In this document: positions 25,999 to 38,449 of the stretch, in pieces
Layout: the number at the start of each line of letters is the position of its first letter
Position numbering within the stretch: position 1 is the first letter of the stretch
Source of the DNA: Chlorocebus sabaeus
Lineage: Eukaryota; Chordata; Mammalia; Primates; Cercopithecidae
Reading direction: 5' to 3'
Assembly (NCBI RefSeq): GCF_047675955.1
Contig: NW_027327442.1
Location: forward strand, 434,001-498,000
DNA: 64,000 nucleotides
Made by a program: the position numbers and the translations under genes
Notes under the pieces: model-generated
The model's database searches: none
Seen by the model: only the letters and a program-made list of their open reading frames with translations
Told to the model about the DNA's origin: nothing

Positions 25999-26244
25999 AG
26001 TCCTCTATGGGCTTCCCAATATAACTTTGCCAATTCCACAAGAACAGCCTTAGCGAAAGGCTTCTTGAAGGGAAAGATGTAACTCTGTGAGATGAATTAA
26101 CAGAACACAGAGCAGTTTCTCAGAAAGCTTCTTTCCAGTTTTGAACGGAAGATATTTCCTTTTCACCATAGCCCTCTAAGGGCTTCCAAATATCACTTTG
26201 CCAATTCCACAACAACAGCCTTAGAGAAAGGCTTCTTGAAGGGA

Positions 26245-27515
26245 AAGATGTAACTCTGTGAGATGAATTGACAGAACACAGAGCAGTTTCTCAGAAAGCT
26301 TCTTTCCAGTTTTGAACGGAAGATAGTTCCTTTTTCACCATACCCCTCTATGGGCTTCAAAATATCACTTTGCGAATTCCACAAGAACAGCCTTAGAGAA
26401 AGGCTTCTTGAAGGGAGAGATGTAACTCTGTGAGATGAATTAACAGAACACAGAGCAGTTTCTCAGAAAGCTTCTTTCCACTTTTGAAGGGAAGTTATTT
26501 CCTTTTTCACCATAGCCCTCTATGGGCTTCCAAATATCACTTTGCCAATTCCACAAGAACAGCCTTCGCGAAAGGCTTCTTGAAGGGATAGATGTAACTC
26601 TGTGAGATGAATTAACAGAACACAGAGCAGTTTCTCAGAAAGCTTCTTTCCAGTTTTGAACGGAAGATATTTCCTTTTTTCCATAGCCCTCTAGGGGCTT
26701 CGAAATATCACTTTGCCAATTCCACAAGAATAGCCTTAGCGAAAGACTTCTTGAAGGGACAGATGTAACTCTGTGAGATGAATTAACAGAACACAGAGCA
26801 GTTTCTCAGAAAGCTTCTTTCCACTTTTGAACGGAAGATATTTCCTTTTTCACCATAGCCCTCTATGGGCTTCCAAATATCACTTTGCCAATTCCACAAG
26901 AACAGCCTTCGCGAAAGGCTTCTTGAAGGGAAAGATGTAACTCTGTGAGATGAATTAACAGAACACAGAGCAGTTTCTCAGAAAGCTTCTTTCCAGTTTT
27001 GAACGGAAGATATTTCCTTTTTCACCATAGCCCTCTATGGGCTTCCAAATATCCCTTTGCCAATTCCACAAGAACAGCCTTAGCAAAAGGGTTCTTGAAG
27101 GGAAAGATGTAACTCTGTGAGATGAAATAAGAGAACACAGAGCAGTTTCTCAGAAAGCTTCTTTGCAGTTTTGAACGGAAGATATTTCCTTTTTCACCAT
27201 AGCCCTCTATGGGCTTCCACATATTCCTTTGCCAATTGCACAAGAACAGCCTTAGCGAAAGGCTTCTTGAAGGGAAAGATGTAACTCTGTGAGGTGAATT
27301 AACAGAACACAGAGCAGTTTCTCAGAAAGCTTCTTCCCAGTTTTGAACGGAAGACATTTCCTTTTTCACCATAACCCTCTATGGGCTTCCAAATATCACT
27401 TTGCCAATTCCACATGAACAGCCTTAGCGAATGGCTTCTTGAAGGGAAAGATGTAACCCTGTGAGGTGAAATAACAGAACACAGAGTAGTTTCTCAGAAA
27501 GCTTCTTTCCAGTTT
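26245..27515 (-). repeat. 1.27-kb block, copy without extra monomer
   Basis: Matches 38,450-39,891. Shared markers are CATACCCCTCTATGG, GGGAAGTTATTTCC, the short CCTTTTTTCCATAG monomer, AGGGACAGATG, AGCAAAAGGGTTC and GATGAAATAAGAG. The offset is 12,205 bp up to about 26,985 and 12,376 bp after it. Confidence 0.8.
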
Positions 27516-27888
27516 TGAACGGAAGATATTTCCTTTTTCACCATCGCCCTCTATGAGATTCCAAATATCCCTTTACCAATTCCACAAGAACCGCCTTAGC
27601 GAAAGGCTTCTTGAAGGGAAAGATGTAACTCTGTGAGATGAATTAACAGAACACAGAGCAGTTTCTCAGAAAGATTCTTTCCAGTTTTGAACGGAAGATA
27701 TTTCCTTTTTCACCATAGCCCTCTTTGGGCTTCCAAATATCACTTTGCCAATTCCACAAGAACAGCCTTAGAGAAAGGCTTCTTGAAGGGAAAGATGTAA
27801 CTCTGTGAGATGAATTAACAGAACACAGAGCAGTTTCTCAGAAAGCTTCTTTCCAGTTTTGAACGGAAGATATTTCCTTTTTCACCAT

Positions 27889-29370
27889 AGCGCTCTATTG
27901 GCTTCCAAATATCACTTTGCCAATTCCACAAGAACAGCCTTAGCGAAAGGCTTCTTGAAGGGAAAGATGTAACTCTGTGAGATGAATTAACAGAACACAG
28001 AGCAGTTTCTCAGAAAGCTTCTTTGCAGCTTTGAACGGAAGATATTTCCTTTTTCACCATAGCCCTCTATGGGTTTCCAAATATCACTCTGCCAATTCCA
28101 CAAGAAGAGGCTTAGCGAAAGGCTTCCTGAAGGGAAAGATGTAACTCTTTGAGATGAATTAACAGAACACAGAGCAGTTTCTCAGAAAGCTTCTTTCCAG
28201 TTTTGAACGGAAGATATTTCCTTATTCACCATAGCCCTCTATGGTCTTCCAAATATCCCTTAGCCAATTACACAAGAACAGCCTTAGCGAGAGGCTTCTT
28301 GAAGGGAAAGATGTAACTCTGTGAGATGAATTTACAGAACACAGAGCAGTTTCACAGAAAGCTTCTTTCCAGTTTTGAACGGAAGATATTTCCTTTTTCA
28401 CCGTAGCCCTCTATGGGCTTCCAAATATCACTTTGCCAATTCCACAAGAGCAGTCTGAGCGAAAGGCTTCCTGAAGGGAATGATGTAACTCTGTGAGATG
28501 AATTAACAGAACACAGAGCGGTTTCTCAGAAAGCTTCTTTCCAGTTTTCAACGGAAGATATTTCCTTTTTCACCATAGCCCTATATTGGCTTCCTGATAT
28601 CACTTTGAAAATTCCAAAAGTACAGCCTTAGCGAAAGACTTCTTGAAGGGAAAGATATAAATCTGTGAGATGAATTAACAGAACACAGAGCAGTTTCTCA
28701 GAAAGCTTCTTGCAGTTTTGAACGGAAGTTATTTCCTTTTTCACCATAGCCCTCTATGGGCTTCCAAATATCCCTTTGACAATTCCACAAGAACAGCCTT
28801 AGCGAAAGGCTTCTTGAAGGGAAAGATGTAACTCTGTGAGCTGAATTAACAGAACACATAGCAGTTTCTCAGAAAGCTTCTTTCCAGTTTTGAACAGAAG
28901 ATATTTCCTTTTTCACCATAGCCCTCTATGTGCTTCCAAATATCAATTTGCCAATTCCACAAGAACAGCCTTAGCGAAAGGCTTCTTTAAGGGAAATATG
29001 TAACTCTGTGAGATGAATTAACAGAACACAGAGCAGTTTTTAAGAAAGCCTCTTTCCAGTTTTGAACGGAAGATATTTCCTTTTTCACCATAGCCCTCTA
29101 TGGGCTTCCAAATATCACTTTGCCAATTCCACAAGAATAGCCTTAGCGAAAGGCTTCTTAAAGGGAAAGATGTAACCCTGTGAGGTGAATTAACAGAACA
29201 CAGAGCAGTTTCTCAGAAAGCTTCTTTCCAGTTTTGAACGGAAGATACTTCCTTTTTCACCATAGCCCTCTATGGGCTTCCAAATATCCCTTTTCCAATT
29301 CCACAAGAACAGCCTTAGCGAAAGGCTTCTTGAAGGGAAAGATGTAACTCTGTGAGATGAATTAAGAGAA
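27889..29370 (-). repeat. GCGCTCTATTGG-to-AATATG block, copy 2
   Basis: Matches 22,046 onward with offset 5,843 bp, then 5,671 bp after a one-monomer (172-bp) loss near 28,570. It also matches 39,921-41,402 at a constant offset of 12,032 bp, so the loss predates that duplication. Confidence 0.8.
28531..28702 (-). repeat. Variant TCCTGATATC monomer, copy 2 of 7
   Basis: Fused by loss of the preceding monomer: its 5' part has TTTTCAACGG and CCCTATATTGG, and the next monomer has the one-base deletion AAAGCTTCTTGCAG. Confidence 0.8.
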
Positions 29371-30900
29371 CACAGAGCAGTTTCTCAGAAAGCTTCTTTC
29401 CAGTTTTGAACGGAAGATATTTCCTTTTTCACCATCGCCCTCTATGGGATTCCAAATATCCCTTTGCCAGTTCCACAAGAACAGCCTTAGCGAAAGGCTT
29501 CTTGAAGGGAAAGATGTAACTCTGTGAGATGAATTAACAGAACACAGAGCAGTTTCTCAGAAAGATTCTTTCCAGTTTTGAACGGAAGATATTTCCTTTT
29601 TCTCCATAGCCCTCTTTGGGCTTCCAAATATCACTTTGCCAATTCCACAAGAACAGCCTTAGAGAAAGGCTTCTTGAAGGGAAAGATGTAACTCTGTGAG
29701 ATGAATTAACAGAACACAGAGCAGTTTCTCAGAAAGCTTCTTTGCAGTTTTGAACGGAAGATATTTCCTTTTTCACCATAGCCCTCTAGGGGCTTCCAAA
29801 TATCACTTTGCCAATTACACAAGAACAGCCTTAGCGAAAGGCTTCCTGAAGGGAAACATGTAACTCTGTGTGATGAATAAACAGAACACAGAGCAGTTTC
29901 TCAGAAAGCTTCTTTCCACTTTTGAACGGAAGATATTTCCTTTTTCACCATAGCCCTCTATGGGCTTCCAAATATCCCTTTGCCAATTCCACAAGAACAG
30001 CCTTAGCGAAAGACTTCTTGAAGGGAAAGATATAACTCTGTGAGATGAATTAACAGAACATAGGGCAGTTTATCAGAAAGCTTCTTTCCAGTTTTGAACG
30101 GAAGATATTTCCTCTTTGCCCATAGCCCTCTATGGGCTTCCAAATATCCCTTTGCCAATTCCACAAGAACAGCCTTAGCGAAAGGCTTCTTGAAGCTAAA
30201 GATGTAACACTGTGAGATGAATTAACAGAACACAGAGCAGTTTCTCAGAAAGCTTCTTTCCACTTTTGAACGGAAGATATTTCCTTTTTCACCGTAGCCC
30301 TCTATGGGCTTCCCAATATCACTTTGCCAATTCCACAAGAACAGCCTTAGCGAAAAGCTTATTGAAGAGAAAGATGTAACCCTGTGAGATGAATTAACAG
30401 AACACAGAGCAGTTTCTCAGAAAGATTCTTTCCAGTTTTGAACGGAAGATATTTCATCTTTCACCATAACCCTCTAAGGGCTTCCAAATATCACTTTGCC
30501 AATTCCACAAGAACAGCCTTAGAGAAAGGCTTCTTGAAGGGAACGATGTAACTCTGTGAGATGAATTAACAGAACACAGAGCAGTTTCTCAGAAAGCTTC
30601 TTTCCAGTTTTCAGCGGAAGATATTTCGGTTTTCACCATAGCCCACAATGGGCTTCTAAATATCCCTTTGCCACTTCCACAAGAACAGCCTTAGAGAAAG
30701 GCTTCTTGAAGGGAAAGTTGTAACTCTGTGAGGTAAATTAACAGAACACAGAGCAGTTTCTCAGAAAGATTCTTTCCAGTTTTGAACGGAAGATAATTCC
30801 TTTTTCACCATAGCACTCTACGGGTTTCCAAATATCACTATGCCAAATCCAAAAGAACAGCCTTAGCGAAAGGATTCTTGAAGGGAACGATGTAACTCTG
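29370..30900 (-). repeat. 1.5-kb block, copy 1 (14,952-bp offset)
   Basis: Matches 44,322-45,852 at a constant offset of 14,952 bp (87 monomers). Shared markers are TTTGCCAGTTCC, GGGAAACATG, CCTCTTTGCCCATAG, TTTTCAGCGGAAG, CCCACAATGGG, GAAAGTTGTAAC and CTACGGGTTTCC. Confidence 0.8.
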
Positions 30901-31339
30901 TGAGATGAATTAACAGAACACAGAGCAGTTTCTCAGAAAGCTTCTTTCCAGTTTTGAACGGAAGATATTTCCTTTTTCACCATAGCCCTCTTTGGGCTTC
31001 CAAATATCAGTTTGCCAATTCCACAAGAACAGCCTTAGAGAAAGGCTTCTTGAAGGGAAAGATGTAACTCTGTGAGATGAATTGACAGAACACAGAGCAG
31101 TTTCTCAGAAAGCTTCTTTCCAGTTTTGAACGGAAGATAGTTCCTTTTTCACCATAGCCCTCTATGGGCTTACAAATATCCCTTTGCAAATTCCACGAGA
31201 ACTGACTTAGCGAAAAGCTTCCTGAAGGGAAAGATGTAACTCTGTGAGATGAATTAACAGAACACAGAGCAGTTTCTCAGAAAGCTTCTTTCCAGTTTTG
31301 AACGGAAGATATTTCCTTTTTCACCATAGCCCTCTATGG

Positions 31340-34110
31340 GCTTCCAAATATCACTTTGCCAATTCCAGAAGAACAGCCTTAGAGAAAGGCTTCTTGAAGG
31401 GTAAGATGTAACTCTGTGAGATGAATAAACAGAACACAGAGCAGTTTCTCAGAAAGCTTCTTTCCAGTTTTGAACGGAAGATATTTCCTTTTTCACCATA
31501 GCCCTCTAAGGGCTTCCCAATATCACTTTGCCAACTCCACAAGAACAGCCTTCGCGAAAGGCTTCTTGAAGCTAAAGATGTAACTCTGTGAGATGAATTA
31601 ACAGAACACAGAGCAGTTTCTCAGAAAGCTTCTTTGCAGTTTTGAACGGAAGATATTTCCTTTTTCACCATAGCCCTCTAAGGGCTTCCAAATTTCCCTT
31701 TGCCAATTGCACAAGAACAGCCTTCGCGAAAGGCTTCTTGAAGGGAAAGATGTAACTCTGTGAGATGAATTAACAGAACACAGAGCAGTTTTTCAGAAAA
31801 CTTCTTTGCAGTTTTGAACGGAAGGTATTTCCTTTTTCACCATAGCCCTCTATGGGTTTCCAAATATCACTTTGCCAATTCCACAAGAACAGCCTTAGCG
31901 AAAGGCTTCTTGAAGGGAAAGATGTAACTCTGTGAGATGAATTAACAGAACACAGAGCAGTTTCTCAGAAAGCTTCTTTCCAGTTTTGAAAGGAAGATAT
32001 TTCCTTTTTCACCATCGCCCTCTAGGGGCTTCCAAATATCACTTTGCCAATTCCATATGAACAGCCGTAGCGAAAGGCTTCCTGAAGGGAAAGATGTAAC
32101 TCTGTGAGATGAATAAACAGAACAGAGAGCAGTTTCTCAGAAAGCTTCTTTGCAGTTTTGAACGGAAGATATTTCCTTTTTCACCATAGCCCTCTATGGG
32201 CTTCCAAATATCCCTTTGCATATTCCACAAGAACAGCCTTAGCGAAAGACTTCTTGAAGGGAAAGATGTAACTCTGTGAGGTGAATTAACAGAACATAGA
32301 GCAGTTTCTCAGAAAGCTTCTTTCCAGTTTTGAACGGAAGATATTTCCTTTTTCACCATAGCCCTCTAAGGGCTTGCAAATATCACTTTGCCAATTCCAC
32401 AAGAATAGCCTTAGCGAAAGGCTTCTTGAAGCTAAAGATGTAACTCTGTGTGATGAATTAACAGAACACACAACAGCTTCTCAGAAAGCTGCTTTGCAGT
32501 TTTGAACGGAAGATATTTCCTTTTTCACCAAAGCCCTCTATGGGCTTCCAAATATCCCTTTGCAATTCCACAAGAACAGCCTTAGCGAAAGGCTTCTTGA
32601 AGGGAAAGATGTAACTCTGTGAGATGAATTAACAGAACACAGAGCAGTTTCTCAGAAAGCTTCTTCCAGTTATGAACGGAAGATATTTCCTTTTTCACCA
32701 TAGCCCTCTATGGGCTTCCAAATATCACTTTGCCAATTCCACAAGAACAGCCTTAGCGAAAAGCTTCTGGAAGGGAAAGATGTACCTCTGTGAGATGAAT
32801 TAATAGAACACAGAGCGGTTTCTCAGAAAGATTCTTTCCAGTTTTGAACGGAAGATATTTCCTCTTTCACCATAGCCCTCTAAGGGCTTCCAAATATCAC
32901 TTTGCCAATTCCACAAGAACAGCCTTAGAGAAAGGCTTCTTGAAGGGATAGATGTAACTCTGTGAGATGAATTAACAGAACACATAGCAGTTTCTCATAA
33001 AGCTTCTTTCCAGTTTTGAACGGAAGATATTTCCTTTTTCACCATAGCCCTCTATGGGCTGCCAAATATCACTTTGCCAACTCCACAAGAACAGCCTTCG
33101 CGAAAGGCTTATTGAAGCTAAAGATGTAACTCTGTGAGATGAATTAACAGAACACAGAGCAGTTTCTCAGAAAGCTTCTTTGCAGTTTTGAACGGAAGAT
33201 ATTTCCTTTTTCACCATAGCCCTCTAAGGGCTTCCAAATATCCCTTTGCCAATTGCACAAGAACAGCCTTCGCTAAAGGCTTCTTGAAGGGAAAGATGTA
33301 ACTCTGTGAGATGAATTAACAGAACACAGAGCAGTTTTTCAGAAAACTTCTTTGCAGTTTTGAACGTAAGGTATTTCCTTTTTCACCATAGCCCTCTAAG
33401 GGTTTCCAAATATCACTTTGCAAATTCCAAAAGAACAGCCTTAGCGAAAGGCTTCTTGAAGGGAAAGATGTAACTCTGTGAGATGAATTAACAGAACACA
33501 GAGCAGTTTCTCAGAAAGCTTCTTTCCAGTTTTGAACGGAAGATATTTCCTTTTTCACCATAGCCCTCTAAGGGCTTCCTAATATCACTTTGCCAATTCC
33601 ACAAGAATAGCCCTAGCGAAAGGCTTCTTGAAGCTAAAGATGTAACTCTGTGTGATGAATTAACAGAACACACAACAGTTTCTCAGAAAGCTGCTTTGCA
33701 GTTTTGAACGGAAGATATTTCCTTTTTCACCAAAGCCCTCTATGGGCTTCCAAATATCCCTTTGCCAATTCCACAAGAACAGCCTTAGCGAAAGGCTTCT
33801 TGAAGGGAAAGATGTAACTCTGTGAGATGAATTAACAGAACACAGAGCAGTTTCTCAGAAAGCTTCTTCCAGTTATGAACGGAAGATATTTCCTTTTTCA
33901 CCATAGCCCTCTATGGGCTTCCAAATATCACTTTGCCAATTCCACAAGAACAGCCTTAGCGAAAACCTTCTTGAAGGGAAAGATGTACCTCTCTGAGATG
34001 AATTAATAGAACACAGAGCGGTTTCTCAGAAAGATTCTTTCCAGTTTTGAACGGAAGATATTTCCTCTTTCACCATAGCCCTCTAAGGGCTTCCAAATAT
34101 CACTTTGCCA
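31340..34110 (-). repeat. 2.8-kb block, copy 2 (15,640-bp offset)
   Basis: Partner of 15,700-18,470. To its left (31,000-31,280) the sequence instead matches 13.8-14.1 kb (offset 17,188 bp). So a junction lies near 31,280-31,340, where about 1.5 kb present in the 14-15.7 kb region is skipped. Confidence 0.85.
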
Positions 34111-35356
34111 ATTCCACAAGAACAGCCTTAGAGAAAGGCTTCTTGAAGGGATAGATGTAACTCTGTGAGATGAATTAACAGAACACATAGCAGTTTCTCA
34201 TAAAGCTTCTTTCCAGTTTTGAACGGAAGATATTTCCTTTTTCACCATAGCCCTCTATGGGCTTCCAAATATCACTTTGCCAATTCCACAAGAACAGCCT
34301 TCGCGAAAGGCTTCTTGAAGCTAAAGATGTAACTCTGTGAGATGAATTAACAGAACACAGATCAGTTTCTCAGAAAGCTTCTTTGCAGTTTTGAACGGAA
34401 GATATTTCCTTTTTCACCATAGCCCTCTAAGGGCTTCCAAATATCCCTTTGCCAATTGCACAAGAACAGCCTTCGCTAAAGGCTTCTTGAAGGGAAAGAT
34501 GTAACTCTGTGAGATGAATTAACAGAACACAGAGCAGTTTTTCAGAAAACTTCTTTGCAGTTTTGAACGGAAGGTATTTCCTTTTTCACCATAGCCCTCT
34601 ATGGGTTTCCAAATATCACTTTGCCAATTCCACAAGAACAGCCTTAGCGAAAAGCTTCTTGAAGGGAAAGATGTACCTCTGTGAGATGAATTAATAGAAC
34701 ACAGAGCAGTTTCTCAGAAAGATTCTTTCCAGTTTTGAACGGAAGATATTTCCTCTTTCACCATAGCGCTCTAAGGGCTTCCAAATATCACTTTGCCAAT
34801 TCCACAAGAACAGCCTTAGAGAAAGGCTTCTTGAAGGCATAGATGTAACTCTGTGAGATGAATTAACAGAACACAGAGCAGTTTCTCAGAAAGCTTCTTT
34901 CCAGTTTTGAACGGAAGATATTTCCTTTTTCACCATAGCCCTCTTTGGGCTTCCAAATGTCACTTTGCCAATTCCACAAGAACAGCCTTCGCGAAAGCCT
35001 TCTTGAAGGGAAAGATGTAACTCTGTGAGATGAATTAACAGAACACAGAGCAGTTTCTCAGAAAGCTTCTTTCCAGTTTTGAACGGAAGATAGTTCCTTT
35101 TTCACCATACCCCTCTATGGGCTTCAAAATATCACTTTGCGAATTCCACAAGAACAGCCTTAGAGAAAGGCTTCTTGAAGGGAGAGATGTAACTCTGTGA
35201 GATGAATTAACAGAACACAGAGCAGTTTCTCAGAAAGCTTCTTTCCACTTTTGAAGGGAAGTTATTTCCTTTTTCACCATAGCCCTCTATGGGCTTCCAA
35301 ATATCACTTTGCCAGTTCCACAAGAACAGCCTTCGCGAAAGGCTTCTTGAAGGGAG

Positions 35357-38300
35357 AGATGTAACTCTGTGAGATGAATTAACAGAACACAGAGCAGTTT
35401 CTCAGAAAGCTTCTTTCCAGTTTTGATCGGAAGATATTTCCTTTTTCACCATAGCCCTCTTGGGGCTTCCAAATATCACTCTGCCAATTCCACAAGAACA
35501 GCCTTAGTGAAAGGCTTCTTGAAGGGAAAGATGTAACTCTGTGAGATGAATTAACAGAACACAGAGCAGTTTTTCAGAAAGCTTCTTTACAGTTTTGAAC
35601 GGAAGGTATTTCATTTTTCACCATAGCCCTCTATGGGTTTCCAAATATCACTTTGCCAATTCCACAAGAACAGCCTTAGCGAAAGGCTTCTTGAAGGGAA
35701 AGATGTAACTCTGTGAGATGAATTAAGAGAACACAGAGCAGTTTCCCAGAAAGCTTCTTTCCAGTTTTGAAGGGAAGATATTTCCTTTTTCACCATCGCC
35801 CTCTATGGGATTCCAAATATCCCTTTGCCAATTCCACAAGAACAGCCTTAGCGAAAGGCTTCTTGAAGGGAAAGATGTAACTCTGTGAGATGAATTAACA
35901 GAACACAGAGCAGTTTCTCAGTAAGATTCTTTCCAGTTTTGAACGGAAGATATTTCCTTTTTCACCATAGCCCTCTTTGGGCTTCCAAATATCACTTTGC
36001 CAATTCCACAAGAACAGCCTTAGAGAAAGGCTTCTTGAAGGGAAAGATGTAACTCTGTGAGATGAATTAACAGAACACAGAGCAGTTTCTCAGAAAGCTT
36101 CTTTGCAGTTTTGAACGGAAGATATTTCCTTTTTCACCATAGCCCTCTATGGGCTTCCAAATATCACTTTGCCAACTCCACAAGAACAGCCTTCGTGAAA
36201 GGCTTCTTGAAGCTAAAGATGTAACTCTGTGAGATGAATTAACACAACACAGAGCAGTTTCTCAGAAAGCTTCTTTGCAGTTTTGAACGGAAGATATTTC
36301 CTTTTTCACCATAGACCTCTAAGGGCTTCCAAATATCCCTTTGCCAATTGCACAAGAACAGCCTTCGCTAAAGGCTTCTTGAAGGGAAAGATGTAACTCT
36401 GTGAGATGAATTAACAGAACACAGAGCAGTTTTTCAGAAAACTTCTTTGCAGTTTTGAACGGAAGGTATTTCCTTTTTCACCATAGCCCTCTAAGGGTTT
36501 CCAAATATCACTTTGCAAATTCCATAAGAACAGCCTTAGCGAAAGGATTCTTGAAGGGAAAGATGTAACTCTGTGAGATGAATTAACAGAACACAGAGCA
36601 GTTTCTCAGAAAGCTTCTTTCCAGTTTTGAACGGAAGATATTTCCTTTTTCACCATAGCCCTCTAAGGGCTTCCAAATATCACTTTGCCAATTCCACAAG
36701 AATAGCCTTAGCGAAAGGCTTCTTGAAGCTAAAGATGTAACTCTGTGTGATGAATTAACAGAACACACAACAGTTTCTCAGAAAGCTGCTTTGCAGTTTT
36801 GAACGGAAGATATTTCCTTTTTCACCAAAGCCCTCTATGGGCTTCCAAATATCCCTTTGCCAATTCCACAAGAACAGCCTTAGCGAAAGGCTTCTTGAAG
36901 GGAAAGATGTAACTCTGTGAGATGAATTAACAGAAAACAGAGCAGTTTCTCAGAAAGCTTCTTCCAGTTATGAACGGAAGATATTTCCTTTTTCACCATA
37001 GCCCTCTATGGGCTTCCAAATATCACTTTGCCAATTCCACAAGAACAGCCTTAGCGAAAACCTTCTTGAAGGGAAAGATGTACCTCTCTGAGATGAATTA
37101 ATAGAACACAGAGCGGTTTCTCAGAAAGATTCTTTCCAGTTTTGAACGGAAGATATTTCCTCTTTCACCATAGCCCTCTAAGGGCTTCCAAATATCACTT
37201 TGCCAATTCCACAAGAACAGCCTTAGAGAAAGGCTTCTTGAAGGGATAGATGTAACTCTGTGAGATGAATTAACAGAACACATAGCGGTTTCTCATAAAG
37301 CTTCTTTCCAGTTTTGAACGGAAGATATTTCCTTTTTCACCATAGCCCCCTATGGGCTTCCAAATATCACTTTGCCAACTCCACAAGAACAGCCTTCGCG
37401 AAAGGCTTCTTGAAGCTAAAGATGTAACTCTGTGAGATGAATTAACAGAACACAGAGCAGTTTCTCAGAAAGCTTCTTTGCAGTTTTGCACCGAAGATAT
37501 TTCCTTTTTCACCATAGCCCTCTAAGGGCTTCCAAATATCCCTTTGCCAATTGCACAAGAACAGCCTTCGCTAAAGGCTTCTTGAAGGGAAAGATGTAAC
37601 TCTGTGAGATGAATTAACAGAACACAGAGCAGTTTTTCAGAAAACTTCTTTGCAGTTTTGGACGGAAGGTATTTCCTTTTTCACCATAGCCCTCTATGGG
37701 TTTCCAAATATCACTTTGCCAATTCCACAAGAACAGCCTTATCGAAAAGCTTCTTGAAGGGAAAGATGTACCTCTGTGAGATGAATTAATAGAACACAGA
37801 GCAGTTTCTCAGAAAGATTCTTTACAGTTTTGAACGGAAGATATTTCTTCTTTCACCATAGCGCTCTAAGGGCTTCCAAATATCACTTTGCCAATTCCAC
37901 AAGAACAGCCTTAGAGAAAGGCTTCTTGAAGGCATAGATGTAACTCTGTGAGATGAATTAACAGAACACAGAGCAGTTTCTCAGAAAGCTTCTTTCCAGT
38001 TTTGAACGGAAGATATTTCCTTTTTCACCATAGCCCTCTTTGGGCTTCCAAATGTCACTTTGCCAATTCCACAAGAACAGAATTCGCGAAAGGCTTCTTG
38101 AAGGGAAAGATGTAACTCTGTGAGATGAATTAACAGAACACAGAGCAGTTTCTCAGAAAGCTTCTTCCGGTTATGAACGGAAGATATTTCCTTTTTCACC
38201 ATAGCGCTCTATTGGCTTCCAAATATCACTTTGCCAATTCCACAAGAAGAGCCTTAGCGAAAGCCTTCTTGAAGGGAAAGATGTAACTCTGTGAGATGAA

Positions 38301-38442
38301 TTAACAGAACACAGAGCAGTTTCTCAGAAAGCTTCTTTGCAGCTTTGAACGGAAGATATTTCCTTTTTCACCATAGCCCTCTATGGGTTTCCAAATATCA
38401 CTCTGCCAATTCCACAAGAACAGGCTTAGCGAAAGGCTTCCT
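35357..38442 (-). repeat. 3.1-kb block, copy 2 (16,157-bp offset)
   Basis: Partner of 19,200-22,285. It joins at about 38,442 directly to sequence matching 26.24 kb. The change of offset (16,157 to 12,205 bp) equals 3,952 bp, essentially one 3,953-bp step, as if this copy carries only one of the two units present in the 19-26 kb region. Confidence 0.85.
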
Positions 38443-38449
38443 GAAGGGA

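Noticed and set aside
26672..26686. Short CCTTTTTTCCATAG monomers as possible insert or slippage sites
   Set aside because: This is a small deletion around the CAC of the pJ-alpha box, inherited by all copies (26.67, 38.88, 63.45 kb). It is an ordinary monomer variant, not foreign sequence.
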